The notes below the pieces were generated by a model that had not been told where the DNA came from, searched no databases, and saw only the letters and a program-made list of their open reading frames with translations. The position numbers were made by a program, and so were the translations under genes. Shown in pieces: positions 1 to 5,129 of a stretch of 5,129 bases of DNA. Every line of letters starts with the position of its first letter. Within the stretch, counting starts at the first letter, position 1. Source of the DNA: an uncultured Lachnospiraceae bacterium (GTDB lineage Bacteria > Bacillota > Clostridia > Lachnospirales > Lachnospiraceae); NCBI GenBank assembly GCA_910584205.1, contig CAJUAA010000069.1, forward strand, positions 1-5,129, in the 5' to 3' direction.

Positions 1-78
1 TTCAAAAGAATTTTCGAAGACTTTCAAAACACTGTTTAATTATCAAGGTTCATGTATCGCTTGCTGTTCCGCAATGAC
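1..78 (-). promoter_or_regulatory. Start of rRNA operon leader transcript (probable)
   Basis: This is the transcribed leader after promoter P2, running leftward off the window. It contains a stretch (32-51, minus strand) reading GAACCTTGATAATTAAACAG, which resembles the conserved leader motif seen a short distance before 16S rRNA in many Clostridia and Bacilli. No open reading frame or ribosome binding site is visible in it. The mature 16S start is not inside the window, so the rRNA assignment is inferred from the tandem promoters plus this motif. A tRNA or another highly expressed stable RNA is the main alternative. Confidence 0.6.
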
Positions 79-84
79 TGATAT

Positions 85-113
85 ATCATACCAGATTTAG
101 TTTTTTTTGTCAA
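85..113 (-). promoter_or_regulatory. Promoter P2 (rRNA-type, sigma-A)
   Basis: On the minus strand a perfect -35 TTGACA (108-113) is followed after exactly 17 bases by a -10 TATGAT (85-90), giving a predicted start near 78. An A-rich stretch directly upstream (about 114-150, with several A/T runs) looks like an UP element. It is the downstream partner of P1, about 115 bases away. Tandem near-consensus promoters of this kind with no protein gene behind them are characteristic of rRNA operons. Confidence 0.88.
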
Positions 114-199
114 CATCTTTTTTTGATATTTTGTAAAATCTTTTTTACCAAAAACGAAATCCTGTATTTTTCTCTGTCTCTCCCGCAGTCAGCTTGATT

Positions 200-228
200 A
201 TAATAGCACCGGAGCCAAATGTTGTCAA
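200..228 (-). promoter_or_regulatory. Promoter P1 (rRNA-type, sigma-A)
   Basis: On the minus strand a perfect -35 TTGACA (223-228) is followed after 17 bases by TATTAT (200-205). An overlapping TATAAT lies at 197-202, but with a 20-base spacer. Upstream (about 229-260) is an A-rich run resembling an UP element. The -35 context GTTGACA is the same in P1 and P2. The promoter starts about 100 bases after the cvpA stop codon and fires in the same direction as that operon. Confidence 0.88.
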
Positions 229-282
229 CACCTTTTTTTAATTTTTTCCTGTTTTTCCATATTACGGTTCTCGCCTCCGCTT

Positions 283-307
283 CCGGGCAGCTCCCGAAGC
301 TTCCCGG
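283..307 (-). other. GC-rich hairpin after cvpA, no U-tract
   Basis: Arms CCGGG (283-287) and CCCGG (303-307) enclose a second pair AGCT/AGCT across one A/G mismatch, with a five-base loop. It lies about 20 bases after the cvpA stop. On the minus strand it is followed by AAGCGGAGGC, not by a run of U, so it does not look like a standard intrinsic terminator. It may stabilise the 3' end of the operon mRNA or act as a weak or factor-dependent stop. I see no better terminator between cvpA and P1. Confidence 0.4.
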
Positions 308-328
308 CCTTCGCCTGAACGGCCTTTC

Positions 329-919
329 CTAGATATCCAGCAGAAGAAGAATTCCCAGCAGAAGAAGCAGATTGTGATCGTACAGATACCCGATCCACAT
401 GCTGTCCCGGATCATCTGGTACAGCGCATCTCCCCAGCCGGTATGGCTGAAGATCGTGATCACCAGAAAGGCCATCCACAGAATCAGAAGCTGCTGGAAC
501 AGTCCCAGTGCCGCACCCAGAAAACGGTTTACCGCACTGAGGCCGGGAACCTTCGCCATGATCCCCAGAGACAATCCAAGCGCCAGAAACAGAATCTTCA
601 CCACCGCATAGGTCAAAATCACCGACAGGACCCGGGAGATGAATCCATACAGATACCGTTCCGCCTGCTCCCCCAGTCCGCTCAGAAGAAGCAGCTGATA
701 GACCTGGCTGTCTGTTCCTGCCAGCTTTTGTATGGAAAGCGCCTCCGGCAGAATTCCTTCAATAAACTGTGCCACATAGGGCGACACTACATAGACGATC
801 AGCAGCGTGCCCAGCGAAGCTGCCAGTGAAATTCCTTTTTTTACAAATCCCTTCAGATATCCGTCCAGAATCCCCCATCCGAGAAATATCACACCCAGAA
901 GATCCGCCAGATTCCACAT
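329..919 (-). CDS. CvpA family membrane protein
   Basis: This encodes a 196-residue, very hydrophobic protein with about four membrane segments (roughly residues 3-20, 31-48, 96-118 and 134-156). The fourth begins in a VNRFLGAALGL stretch that matches the conserved LNRxxGxxxGL signature of the CvpA family. The opening, a short membrane helix followed by GYLKGFVKKG, is also typical, and the length is normal. CvpA-like proteins are inner-membrane proteins linked to colicin V production in Escherichia coli and more widely to envelope integrity; the molecular activity is unclear. I chose ATG at 919 over the in-frame ATG at 925 because AGGAGG (927-932) lies 7 bases before the former and only 1 before the latter. 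The C-terminus ends in an unusual Leu-rich hydrophobic tail. It is the last gene of the operon, 35 bases after the DUF5711-type gene. The family call is firm; the function is not. Confidence 0.9.
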   Translation of the reverse strand: MWNLADLLGVIFLGWGILDGYLKGFVKKGISLAASLGTLLIVYVVSPYVAQFIEGILPEALSIQKLAGTDSQVYQLLLLSGLGEQAERYLYGFISRVLSVILTYAVVKILFLALGLSLGIMAKVPGLSAVNRFLGAALGLFQQLLILWMAFLVITIFSHTGWGDALYQMIRDSMWIGYLYDHNLLLLLGILLLLDI

Positions 920-926
920 TCTCATT

Positions 927-932
927 CCTCCT
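927..932 (-). promoter_or_regulatory. Shine-Dalgarno site that decides the cvpA start
   Basis: A perfect AGGAGG on the minus strand. It is separated by 7 bases from ATG 919 and by 1 base from ATG 925, so it favours the shorter protein. Confidence 0.8.
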
Positions 933-954
933 GCTCTGTGTTCTCTGCCCTGTC

Positions 955-2193
955 CTACCGCAGCCTGATCTGATCGGTCCGGGATGCATGCATGACAATG
1001 TATCTGCTCCGCCCGGACATGGTGTACAGGTTGGAGACGGATTCCTCAAAGGTCCCCGTATAAAAGACCTTTCCGCTGTCGTTCATCATCATGCACTCGA
1101 ATTCATTGTAGATCAGTATGTTGTCGCCGGAAAACTTCAATGTCTGATATTCCATGTCAAATCCGGTCTCGAACCGAAGCCTTCCCTGTATGTCATATAC
1201 CATGAGCGCATATTCCTGCTCTTCTCCTTCTGTGACCAGTCCGATGTATTTCTCCGAATAGAACACGCTCCGAATCTCCTTTTCCAGCGTAATCTCCTGA
1301 ACCGGCTCCGGAATCTGCATTCCCTCATAGATCAGAAGAAGTCCCGGCCCCAGAGCAAAGCAGTGCGTACTGTCCATGTATTCCACCGTCGGCGCCACCA
1401 GCCCGGTCATGATTCTGGATGCCACCAGATGATCGTTGTAATTCTCTCCCACAGACGAAAAATTGTAAAAAGCAAGACAGGTATTCACATTTCCGTCCTG
1501 AACCTGCAGAAACGTCACCGCAAGTTTCGTAGCGTCCGAGCTCAAAGACATCCTGAGGGGATACCCCACATCCTGCAGCCGGAACTGGGATTCCACAAGC
1601 TCCTCTCCTTTTTTATTATAAAGGTTCAGACGCATGGTGTCTCCGTCCTCCAGGAGCACCGCAAGCACCCCCTGGGAGGACACCGAAATCTGGTGGATGG
1701 GAAGACGGGTCTGTATGGTTCCCTGGATTCCTGTCTCATCAAAGATCATGGCCTCTGTCCCGTTTTCCTCCGCCACCGCCGCGCTGTTTCTGCATATGTC
1801 CACAATGGGATGCTGCATATTATATGTCTGGCTCCACACCAGATGATTGCCGGAATCCACACAGGAGATCCCGTCTCTGCCATATTTCAGGACATATCCC
1901 AGAAATTCCGTGTACTGCGTCGTCAAAGTATCTACACGTTCAAAACTTCTGACGACTTCGTAGGTCTCAAAGGTCCGGTTCTGCAGGCCGGACCACGCCA
2001 GGCATGCGCACAGAATCACCGCCCCCAGAACGCCCGCTCCGATGGCAAAAGAACGCAGATGGTGCCTGCGGAGGCTTTTTTCATAATGATCCATATCCGG
2101 ATCGGACTGCCCTTTCCCTTTCAAAAGCTGTATGCTCATCTCTTTTGTCCATTTCTTCAAATACTTGATCTTATGTAGTATATCATTTTCCAT
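955..2193 (-). CDS. DUF5711-type membrane-anchored protein, predicted beta-propeller-like
   Basis: This encodes a 412-residue protein. Residues 1-46 are charged and Lys/Arg-rich and predicted cytoplasmic. One membrane helix spans about 47-69 (SFAIGAGVLGAV followed by ILCACLAW). The remaining 340 or so residues should lie outside the cell. That outer part is built of short alternating beta-like strands and turns ending in Asp/Gly-rich loops (for example MIFDETG, LNLYNKKGE, LMVYDIQGR, MMMNDSGK), the pattern of a WD40/PQQ-like propeller. I recognise it as the DUF5711 kind common in Lachnospiraceae, from overall architecture and not from a search. No catalytic motif is visible. It sits between the LysM gene and cvpA, with a one-base stop/start overlap upstream, so the three products are probably made together and may interact at the membrane. 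A GTG one codon upstream (2196) is a less likely start. A long antisense reading frame covers most of this gene and is treated as a shadow. Confidence 0.78.
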   Translation of the reverse strand: MENDILHKIKYLKKWTKEMSIQLLKGKGQSDPDMDHYEKSLRRHHLRSFAIGAGVLGAVILCACLAWSGLQNRTFETYEVVRSFERVDTLTTQYTEFLGYVLKYGRDGISCVDSGNHLVWSQTYNMQHPIVDICRNSAAVAEENGTEAMIFDETGIQGTIQTRLPIHQISVSSQGVLAVLLEDGDTMRLNLYNKKGEELVESQFRLQDVGYPLRMSLSSDATKLAVTFLQVQDGNVNTCLAFYNFSSVGENYNDHLVASRIMTGLVAPTVEYMDSTHCFALGPGLLLIYEGMQIPEPVQEITLEKEIRSVFYSEKYIGLVTEGEEQEYALMVYDIQGRLRFETGFDMEYQTLKFSGDNILIYNEFECMMMNDSGKVFYTGTFEESVSNLYTMSGRSRYIVMHASRTDQIRLR

Positions 2194-2195
2194 CA
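2191..2195 (-). promoter_or_regulatory. TGATG stop/start overlap (translational coupling)
   Basis: The TGA of the LysM gene (2193-2195) shares its A with the ATG of the DUF5711-type gene (2191-2193). The only upstream AGGAG ends 19 bases before this ATG, too far for normal initiation. Termination-reinitiation by the same ribosome is therefore the likely route, which would tie the amounts of the two proteins together. Confidence 0.75.
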
Positions 2196-3383
2196 CGGAA
2201 GTAAAATCATTTCTCCTGCATATATGATATCGCCATCCTCCAGCCCGTTGAGTTCGCAGACCTCTGCCACCATGTCGTCATTCCCGTATCTTTGCCGGCA
2301 GATGTTCAGGAGTGTGTCTCCGACCCTGACCTGATAACGCTCCGGTTCCTTCTCCTGAGGCGCTTCCTGCGGTTCCTGCGCCTTTTCCGGCTCATTTGCC
2401 TCCTCCGGTGCGGCTCCTTCCGGCTCTTCCTCCGCCGCATCTGGTTCCTCCGCCGAAGGCTCTTCTTCCGGTTCCGAACCTGCTTCCGATCCGGACGGCG
2501 GCTCCGCCGTTCCGCCTGCCAGCGCCTGACGGTTTTCCTCTTCCATGCCCTCCTCCACGGAAGATGCCGATACCGGCTGATCCTCTTCCTCACCGGTCAC
2601 CAGACTTTCCGAGATCTGATGGAGCGCATCCTCCATATTTGCCATGCGGTCGTAATTGTTGACCATTGTCACTCCGATCACAAGGATGACCAGCACCAGA
2701 AACATGCAGGAGGTGTAAAGGAACGCCAGCAGTTTTTTCTGTGAATTCTGCTCCCTTTTTTCCTGCATGACATTCCGGAATTTCGCAGCTGCGCGGTCCT
2801 TCAGAATCCCTTCCGGTTCAATTCCCCGTCCGCCCTTTTTCCTGCTCATATATTCCTGCATCCGGTCATTTCTTTCATAATAAATGTAATACCCGTTCAC
2901 GGAAACCAGGCTGCTTCCTTTTTGTATGTAGAAGATTTCCTCCTGATCCAGCACGTCCATCTGAAAAAACACGCAGGAATTTCCCTGGAAATTCCTGATA
3001 TGCACATCCTTCAGCTCGTCCGTCAGCGCTGCCGAAAATCCGGGATTCGCCATATACCAGCCCACGATCTCCTGTCCGTCGAACCATTTTCCGGTTTCGT
3101 GGAAAATTTCTCTCCAGTGTTCGTGGGAAAACCATTCCCTGATCTCCTGGCCCATATCCACTTCCAGAGCGCCCTGAATACAGACTGCCGTCTCTCCCTC
3201 CACCCTGCCGGTCAGAACCGCTGTCTTAATGCAGGTCAGATTGCTCTGCGTCATCTGGTGCAGAAATGTATATACATAATCCTCGATCAGGATCCTTCTG
3301 CCCGTTCCGGGCTCCCCGATCTGCCGGATATTTTTGGGAAACTTCCACTCCTCTTTGGTCTTCTGAGATTCCAGTAGTTCCAT
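2193..3383 (-). CDS. Single-pass membrane protein: MPN/JAMM-like pseudoenzyme domain, acidic linker, C-terminal LysM
   Basis: This encodes a 396-residue protein. Residues about 30-170 resemble an MPN (JAB1/MPN/Mov34) fold: LTGRVEGETAVCI near the start, then EIVGWYMANPGFSAALTDEL (105-124), then a beta-rich tail ending VNGYYIYYER. In active members the equivalent stretch reads GWYHSHPG...S..D; here the two His become Met and Asn, the Asp is gone, and the upstream catalytic Glu is not conserved. Any metalloprotease activity is therefore probably lost. A basic segment is followed by one membrane helix (about 218-241). Next comes an outside Glu/Pro/Ala-rich linker (about 263-348) and a C-terminal LysM domain (349-396; YQVRVGDTLLNICRQRYGN...N.L...I..GE.I.LP), which binds N-acetylglucosamine in peptidoglycan. 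Topology is inferred as N-in. ATG 3383 is preferred over GTG 3401: AGGTGG lies 8 bases upstream, and GTG 3401 is only a few bases after the predicted transcription start. It is the first gene of the operon. The LysM call is firm; the MPN call is by eye. Confidence 0.85.
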   Translation of the reverse strand: MELLESQKTKEEWKFPKNIRQIGEPGTGRRILIEDYVYTFLHQMTQSNLTCIKTAVLTGRVEGETAVCIQGALEVDMGQEIREWFSHEHWREIFHETGKWFDGQEIVGWYMANPGFSAALTDELKDVHIRNFQGNSCVFFQMDVLDQEEIFYIQKGSSLVSVNGYYIYYERNDRMQEYMSRKKGGRGIEPEGILKDRAAAKFRNVMQEKREQNSQKKLLAFLYTSCMFLVLVILVIGVTMVNNYDRMANMEDALHQISESLVTGEEEDQPVSASSVEEGMEEENRQALAGGTAEPPSGSEAGSEPEEEPSAEEPDAAEEEPEGAAPEEANEPEKAQEPQEAPQEKEPERYQVRVGDTLLNICRQRYGNDDMVAEVCELNGLEDGDIIYAGEMILLP

Positions 3384-3391
3384 CTCCTCAC

Positions 3392-3397
3392 CCACCT
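3392..3397 (-). promoter_or_regulatory. Shine-Dalgarno site that decides the LysM gene start
   Basis: AGGTGG on the minus strand, 8 bases before ATG 3383. The upstream in-frame GTG (3399-3401) has no site of its own and lies almost at the predicted 5' end of the mRNA. Confidence 0.75.
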
Positions 3398-3405
3398 TCA
3401 CTTTT

Positions 3406-3420
3406 TGCTACATAGTAGCA
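3406..3420. repeat. Palindrome over the -10 element
   Basis: TGCTAC and GTAGCA form perfect six-base arms around ATA, covering the -10 and its TG extension. The placement suits an operator site, but arms this short can arise by chance. No regulator gene is in the window. Confidence 0.4.
3412..3420 (-). promoter_or_regulatory. Extended -10 promoter of the LysM-DUF5711-cvpA operon
   Basis: The minus strand reads TGC-TACTAT: a TGn extension directly before a good -10 hexamer (TACTAT, 3412-3417). The -35 region is poor (TCAAAA at 3436-3441 with an 18-base spacer), as is usual for extended -10 promoters. The predicted start is near 3405, giving a leader of about 22 bases that contains the ribosome binding site. 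It lies between the terminator at 3477-3515 and the first gene, so the operon has its own promoter. Confidence 0.65.
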
Positions 3421-3468
3421 CAGAAGCTGTCCCATTTTTGACGAATTCCGTAGGCAGGCCCGCTCATT

Positions 3469-4820
3469 TTATCGACAAAAACCATGCCGCGGACACCTGT
3501 ACGGCTCCGCGGCACTTCTTATGAACTCAAGTCTTAATTTTCTTCCTGTTCTTCTCTGCTTTTCTTCGCAATGAGGAAATAAAATGTCCCGAATCTCCGG
3601 CGGCGTCTCTTCATTTTTCTGAAGTTCTCCGTCGTCCGGCGTCAGCGTCTCTGCAGGCGTTCCGTCCGCCGTTTCTCCGGTCTCTCCCTGAACACCGGCG
3701 TTTCCTCCGGTCAGCTGCTCGCCCACGGAGCCTCTTACGGCTGTCGTAACGGCCGCTCCCTGACCTGCTGCCACAGCGGCAGGAGCTGCTGCCGGCGCCG
3801 CATCATCGGACGAACCTCTGTGAGAACTGCTGCTCTTTCCGGAGCCGCCCGAGGATCCGGTGCCGCCGGTATTACCAGAATTGCCGGAATTGTTCGTACC
3901 TGAAGAATCTCCTGTGGACGGATTGCCGCCCGGCGCCTCCGTCTTCTCCTCAATGGTCACCGCAGTGGAATACTCCATCTGCCACTGATCATACTGAGAC
4001 GTCACAACCGCAGTGACGACAGCTTTCCCGGGCTTCAGACCGCGGATCACGCCATCCGTATAGGACACCAGTTCCGGTTTCTCCGACACATAGGTGACTT
4101 CCACAGCGTCCTTTATACTGCCCGGAAGCGTGAACAGCTGTACGCCGGCGTCTTCCTTAACCGCGGTATAGAGCTCCGGCGCCACTACGGACGGGAACGG
4201 ATTCCGGTAATCTTCCAGATAGCACAGTTCTTCCACTGCCTGCTGAAGACGTGCGTAAGCCGTCCGAATGGAAGAATAGCCGTCCGCCTCGCTTGGAAGC
4301 TTCAGATCATATTTGATCTCGTTGACAGACTTATTCTCGCCCAGAATCTTCCGCGGCTTCAGCGCCAGCGCGTCATTCATCCAGGACGTCAGCATCTGCT
4401 CGAAATATTCTCTGTCCTGATTCTGAACCTGCTCCTCTGTCATATCCGCGGCATATACCTTGACTTCATCCACCAGGCCGTCAAATGTACGGTCCCAGTT
4501 ATTGACTCCGATATAGATATCCTGGTTCTTTCCCGCCAGCGGATGATTGGTGGCTGCAGACGCTGCTTTCCGCCCGTCCAGATAAGCGGTCATCGTCGAG
4601 GACGTACCGGTCAGGACCAGCTGATGCCATTCTCCGGCGCTGATCTTCGCCGTTCCATGGGTCGTCCAGGTACTGTAAATATCTCCTCTGGACCAGATCC
4701 TGCACTCCGAGGAATTCCCCGTTCCCGACACCGCCGTCCAGTTTTCCGGATCATGATGCCCAAGGAACAGAAGAATCTGGTTTTCCGCAAAGCTGCTGTT
4801 CGGCTTCAGCCAGAGTGGTT
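3469..4820 (-). pseudogene. Truncated secreted LamG / Ig-like surface protein
   Basis: The frame is open from 4839 with no believable start; the first possible one is GTG 4731, without a ribosome binding site and inside a domain. Translation enters a LamG (concanavalin A-like) domain already in progress: LWLKPNSSF at about 4790-4815, then WHQLVLTGTSSTMTAYLDGR, and FDGLVDEVKVY near 4460. This fold is commonly a carbohydrate-binding part of large glycoside hydrolases and adhesins. Next are a helical spacer, an Ig-like (Big_2-type) domain at about 3945-4160 (SYTDGVIRGLKPGKAVVTA), and a wall linker rich in Ser, Gly, Thr, then Ala and Glu (about 3600-3940). No membrane anchor or LPXTG motif follows. 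Instead the frame runs through the terminator to a stop at 3469. A TAA in another frame at 3534-3536, just before the terminator, ends a sensible-looking tail (FYFLIAKKSREEQEEN). The original protein was probably much longer and membrane-anchored; its catalytic identity cannot be told. Confidence 0.72.
3477..3515 (-). terminator. Rho-independent terminator after the LamG gene
   Basis: On the minus strand a perfect nine-base GC-rich stem, TGCCGCGGA (3506-3514) with TCCGCGGCA (3485-3493), plus a closing G-U pair and a 12-base loop, is followed within two bases by TTTTT (3477-3481). It lies inside the open frame of the LamG pseudogene, whose stop codon is at 3469-3471. That is abnormal and suggests the original stop was upstream. 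Confidence 0.88.
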
Positions 4821-4996
4821 GCGTCAGGGCGCTGTAAGGCTATCAGCAGAGTGTTGTTGAAACTGTAATTATGGAATTTTGACATAGTGGAGAGATAGCT
4901 TTTGTATTTCTCGCTCTCAAAAAGCTCTTTTAAACCTTCCTCCAGCTTGTCAGTGATCTCTTTTACTTTCTGCTTTTCTGTTTTTGCGTCTGCCAT
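4751..4996 (-). pseudogene. ArdC-like antirestriction / ssDNA-binding protein, 5' fragment
   Basis: The first 60 residues (MADAKTEKQKVKEITDKLEE onward, through STMSKFHNYSFNNTLLIALQRPDAT) match the N-terminal ssDNA-binding domain of ArdC/DUF1738-type proteins carried by conjugative elements. There the helix with SxFHNYSxxNxLLIxxQxPxAT is strongly conserved. ArdC proteins bind single-stranded DNA and protect incoming plasmid or conjugative-element DNA from restriction. Known relatives run to about 300 residues or more and carry a zinc-peptidase-like second domain, absent here. After codon 60 the frame continues for 21 unrelated residues, read out of frame from the LamG gene, to TGA at 4751-4753. 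The start is supported by AAGGA (5006-5010) 9 bases before ATG 4996. The fragment is more AT-rich than the genes to its left, consistent with an acquired element. Confidence 0.8.
4813..4822. other. Junction between ArdC-type and LamG genes
   Basis: On the minus strand, ArdC-like coding is recognisable up to ALQRPDAT (codon 60 ends at 4817). LamG-like coding is recognisable from LWLKP (from 4815) in a different frame, so the join lies within a few bases of 4815-4820. I see no transposon end, target-site duplication or long repeat here. Confidence 0.7.
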
Positions 4997-5005
4997 ATTT
5001 GATTT

Positions 5006-5010
5006 TCCTT
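5006..5010 (-). promoter_or_regulatory. Ribosome binding site of the ArdC fragment
   Basis: AAGGA on the minus strand with a 9-base spacer to ATG 4996. It lies only about 10 bases downstream of the hairpin at 5020-5053. Confidence 0.65.
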
Positions 5011-5019
5011 TCTTTGCAC

Positions 5020-5053
5020 GAAAAAAGACAATCTGTTATGACTGTCTTTCTTC
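5020..5053 (-). terminator. Terminator-like hairpin directly before the ArdC start
   Basis: Minus-strand arms GAAGAAAGACAGTC (5040-5053) and GATTGTCTTTTTTC (5020-5033) pair along all 14 bases (two G-U pairs) around a six-base loop. The 3' arm holds a run of six U. The structure ends 23 bases before the ArdC start codon, leaving no room for a promoter after it, so ArdC mRNA must pass through it. An attenuator is a reasonable reading. Confidence 0.65.
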
Positions 5054-5063
5054 CCGAAAACAG

Positions 5064-5106
5064 AAAAAGCAGCAAATTGTTTTCTCTAATAAAAACAATT
5101 CACTGC
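5064..5106 (-). terminator. Rho-independent terminator or leader hairpin upstream of ArdC
   Basis: Minus-strand arms GCAGTGAATTGTTTT (5092-5106) and AAAACAATTTGCTGC (5069-5083) pair over 15 bases (two G-U pairs) with an eight-base loop, and TTTTT follows at once (5064-5068). It may end a mobile-element gene lying to the right of the window, or be the first of two tandem attenuators. The remaining 5107-5129 is non-coding and includes a small direct repeat (AAGCAGT twice, minus strand). Confidence 0.7.
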
Positions 5107-5129
5107 TTTACTGCTTGTGTTATTAAGCT

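Noticed and set aside
133..148. Small A/T inverted repeat (GTAAAA / TTTTAC) between P1 and P2
   Set aside because: It lies in an A/T-run region best explained as the upstream element of P2; too short and too AT-rich to be a distinct structure.
225..479. Small minus-strand open frame crossing the end of cvpA into the rRNA promoter region
   Set aside because: It overlaps cvpA out of frame and runs into the P1 -35 element; no ribosome binding site or recognisable domain.
769..2178. A 469-residue plus-strand open frame, longer than the minus-strand gene it covers
   Set aside because: It is antisense to the DUF5711-type and cvpA genes, lacks a clear ribosome binding site, is rich in His, Pro, Arg and Gln without domain-like pattern, and overlaps a minus-strand gene with good start signals and operon context.
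2292..2744. Plus-strand Arg/Leu/Phe-rich open frame
   Set aside because: It is the complement of the Glu/Pro-rich spacer codons; the composition is a by-product of the opposite strand.
3735..3953. Minus-strand Arg-rich 72-residue open frame
   Set aside because: It is an out-of-frame reading of the Ser/Gly/Ala linker of the LamG gene, with no ribosome binding site.
4902..5126. Plus-strand 74-residue Ser/Phe-rich open frame
   Set aside because: It is antisense to the conserved ArdC N-terminal codons and runs across both leader hairpins.
1..5129. CRISPR array, tRNA gene or intact insertion sequence
   Set aside because: Reading both strands I saw no regularly spaced direct repeats, no tRNA-like TTCGA-type arm with matching stems, and no transposase or terminal inverted repeats.

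Overview
The window looks like a piece of a Lachnospiraceae-type (Clostridia, Bacillota) gut anaerobe genome. The evidence is the strong AGGAGG-type ribosome binding sites, two consensus TTGACA / TATNAT promoters of the kind found before rRNA operons, a LamG/Ig-like surface protein with a Ser/Gly/Thr/Ala-rich wall linker, a DUF5711-type protein, and an ArdC-like start typical of clostridial conjugative elements. The assignment rests on family recognition by eye, not on a search. All supported genes lie on the minus strand, so transcription runs from high to low coordinates.

Right end (about 4820-5129): the 5' part of an ArdC-type (DUF1738-like) antirestriction/ssDNA-binding gene from an integrative conjugative element. 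Two tandem terminator-shaped hairpins precede it. After about 60 codons it is cut off and joined, out of frame, to the interior of an unrelated gene.

3469-4820: the remaining 3' part of a large secreted surface protein (LamG lectin-like domain, helical spacer, Ig-like domain, low-complexity wall linker). Its 5' end is lost at the ArdC junction. Its last codons read through its own terminator, which suggests that the 3' end is also damaged and that a C-terminal membrane anchor has been lost. Both ends make it a probable pseudogene.

329-3420: an apparently intact three-gene operon with its own extended -10 promoter. The first gene is a single-pass membrane protein with a predicted cytoplasmic MPN/JAMM-like domain that lacks the catalytic residues, and an outside acidic linker ending in a LysM domain. 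The second is a membrane-anchored DUF5711-type protein with a predicted beta-propeller-like outer part, translationally coupled through a TGATG overlap. The third is a CvpA-family multi-pass membrane protein. This trio is the best candidate for a poorly described cell-envelope module.

1-282: no gene. The region holds tandem rRNA-type promoters (P1, P2) with A-rich upstream elements and the start of an rRNA leader, all reading leftward out of the window. A 16S rRNA gene is expected just beyond position 1 but is not visible here.
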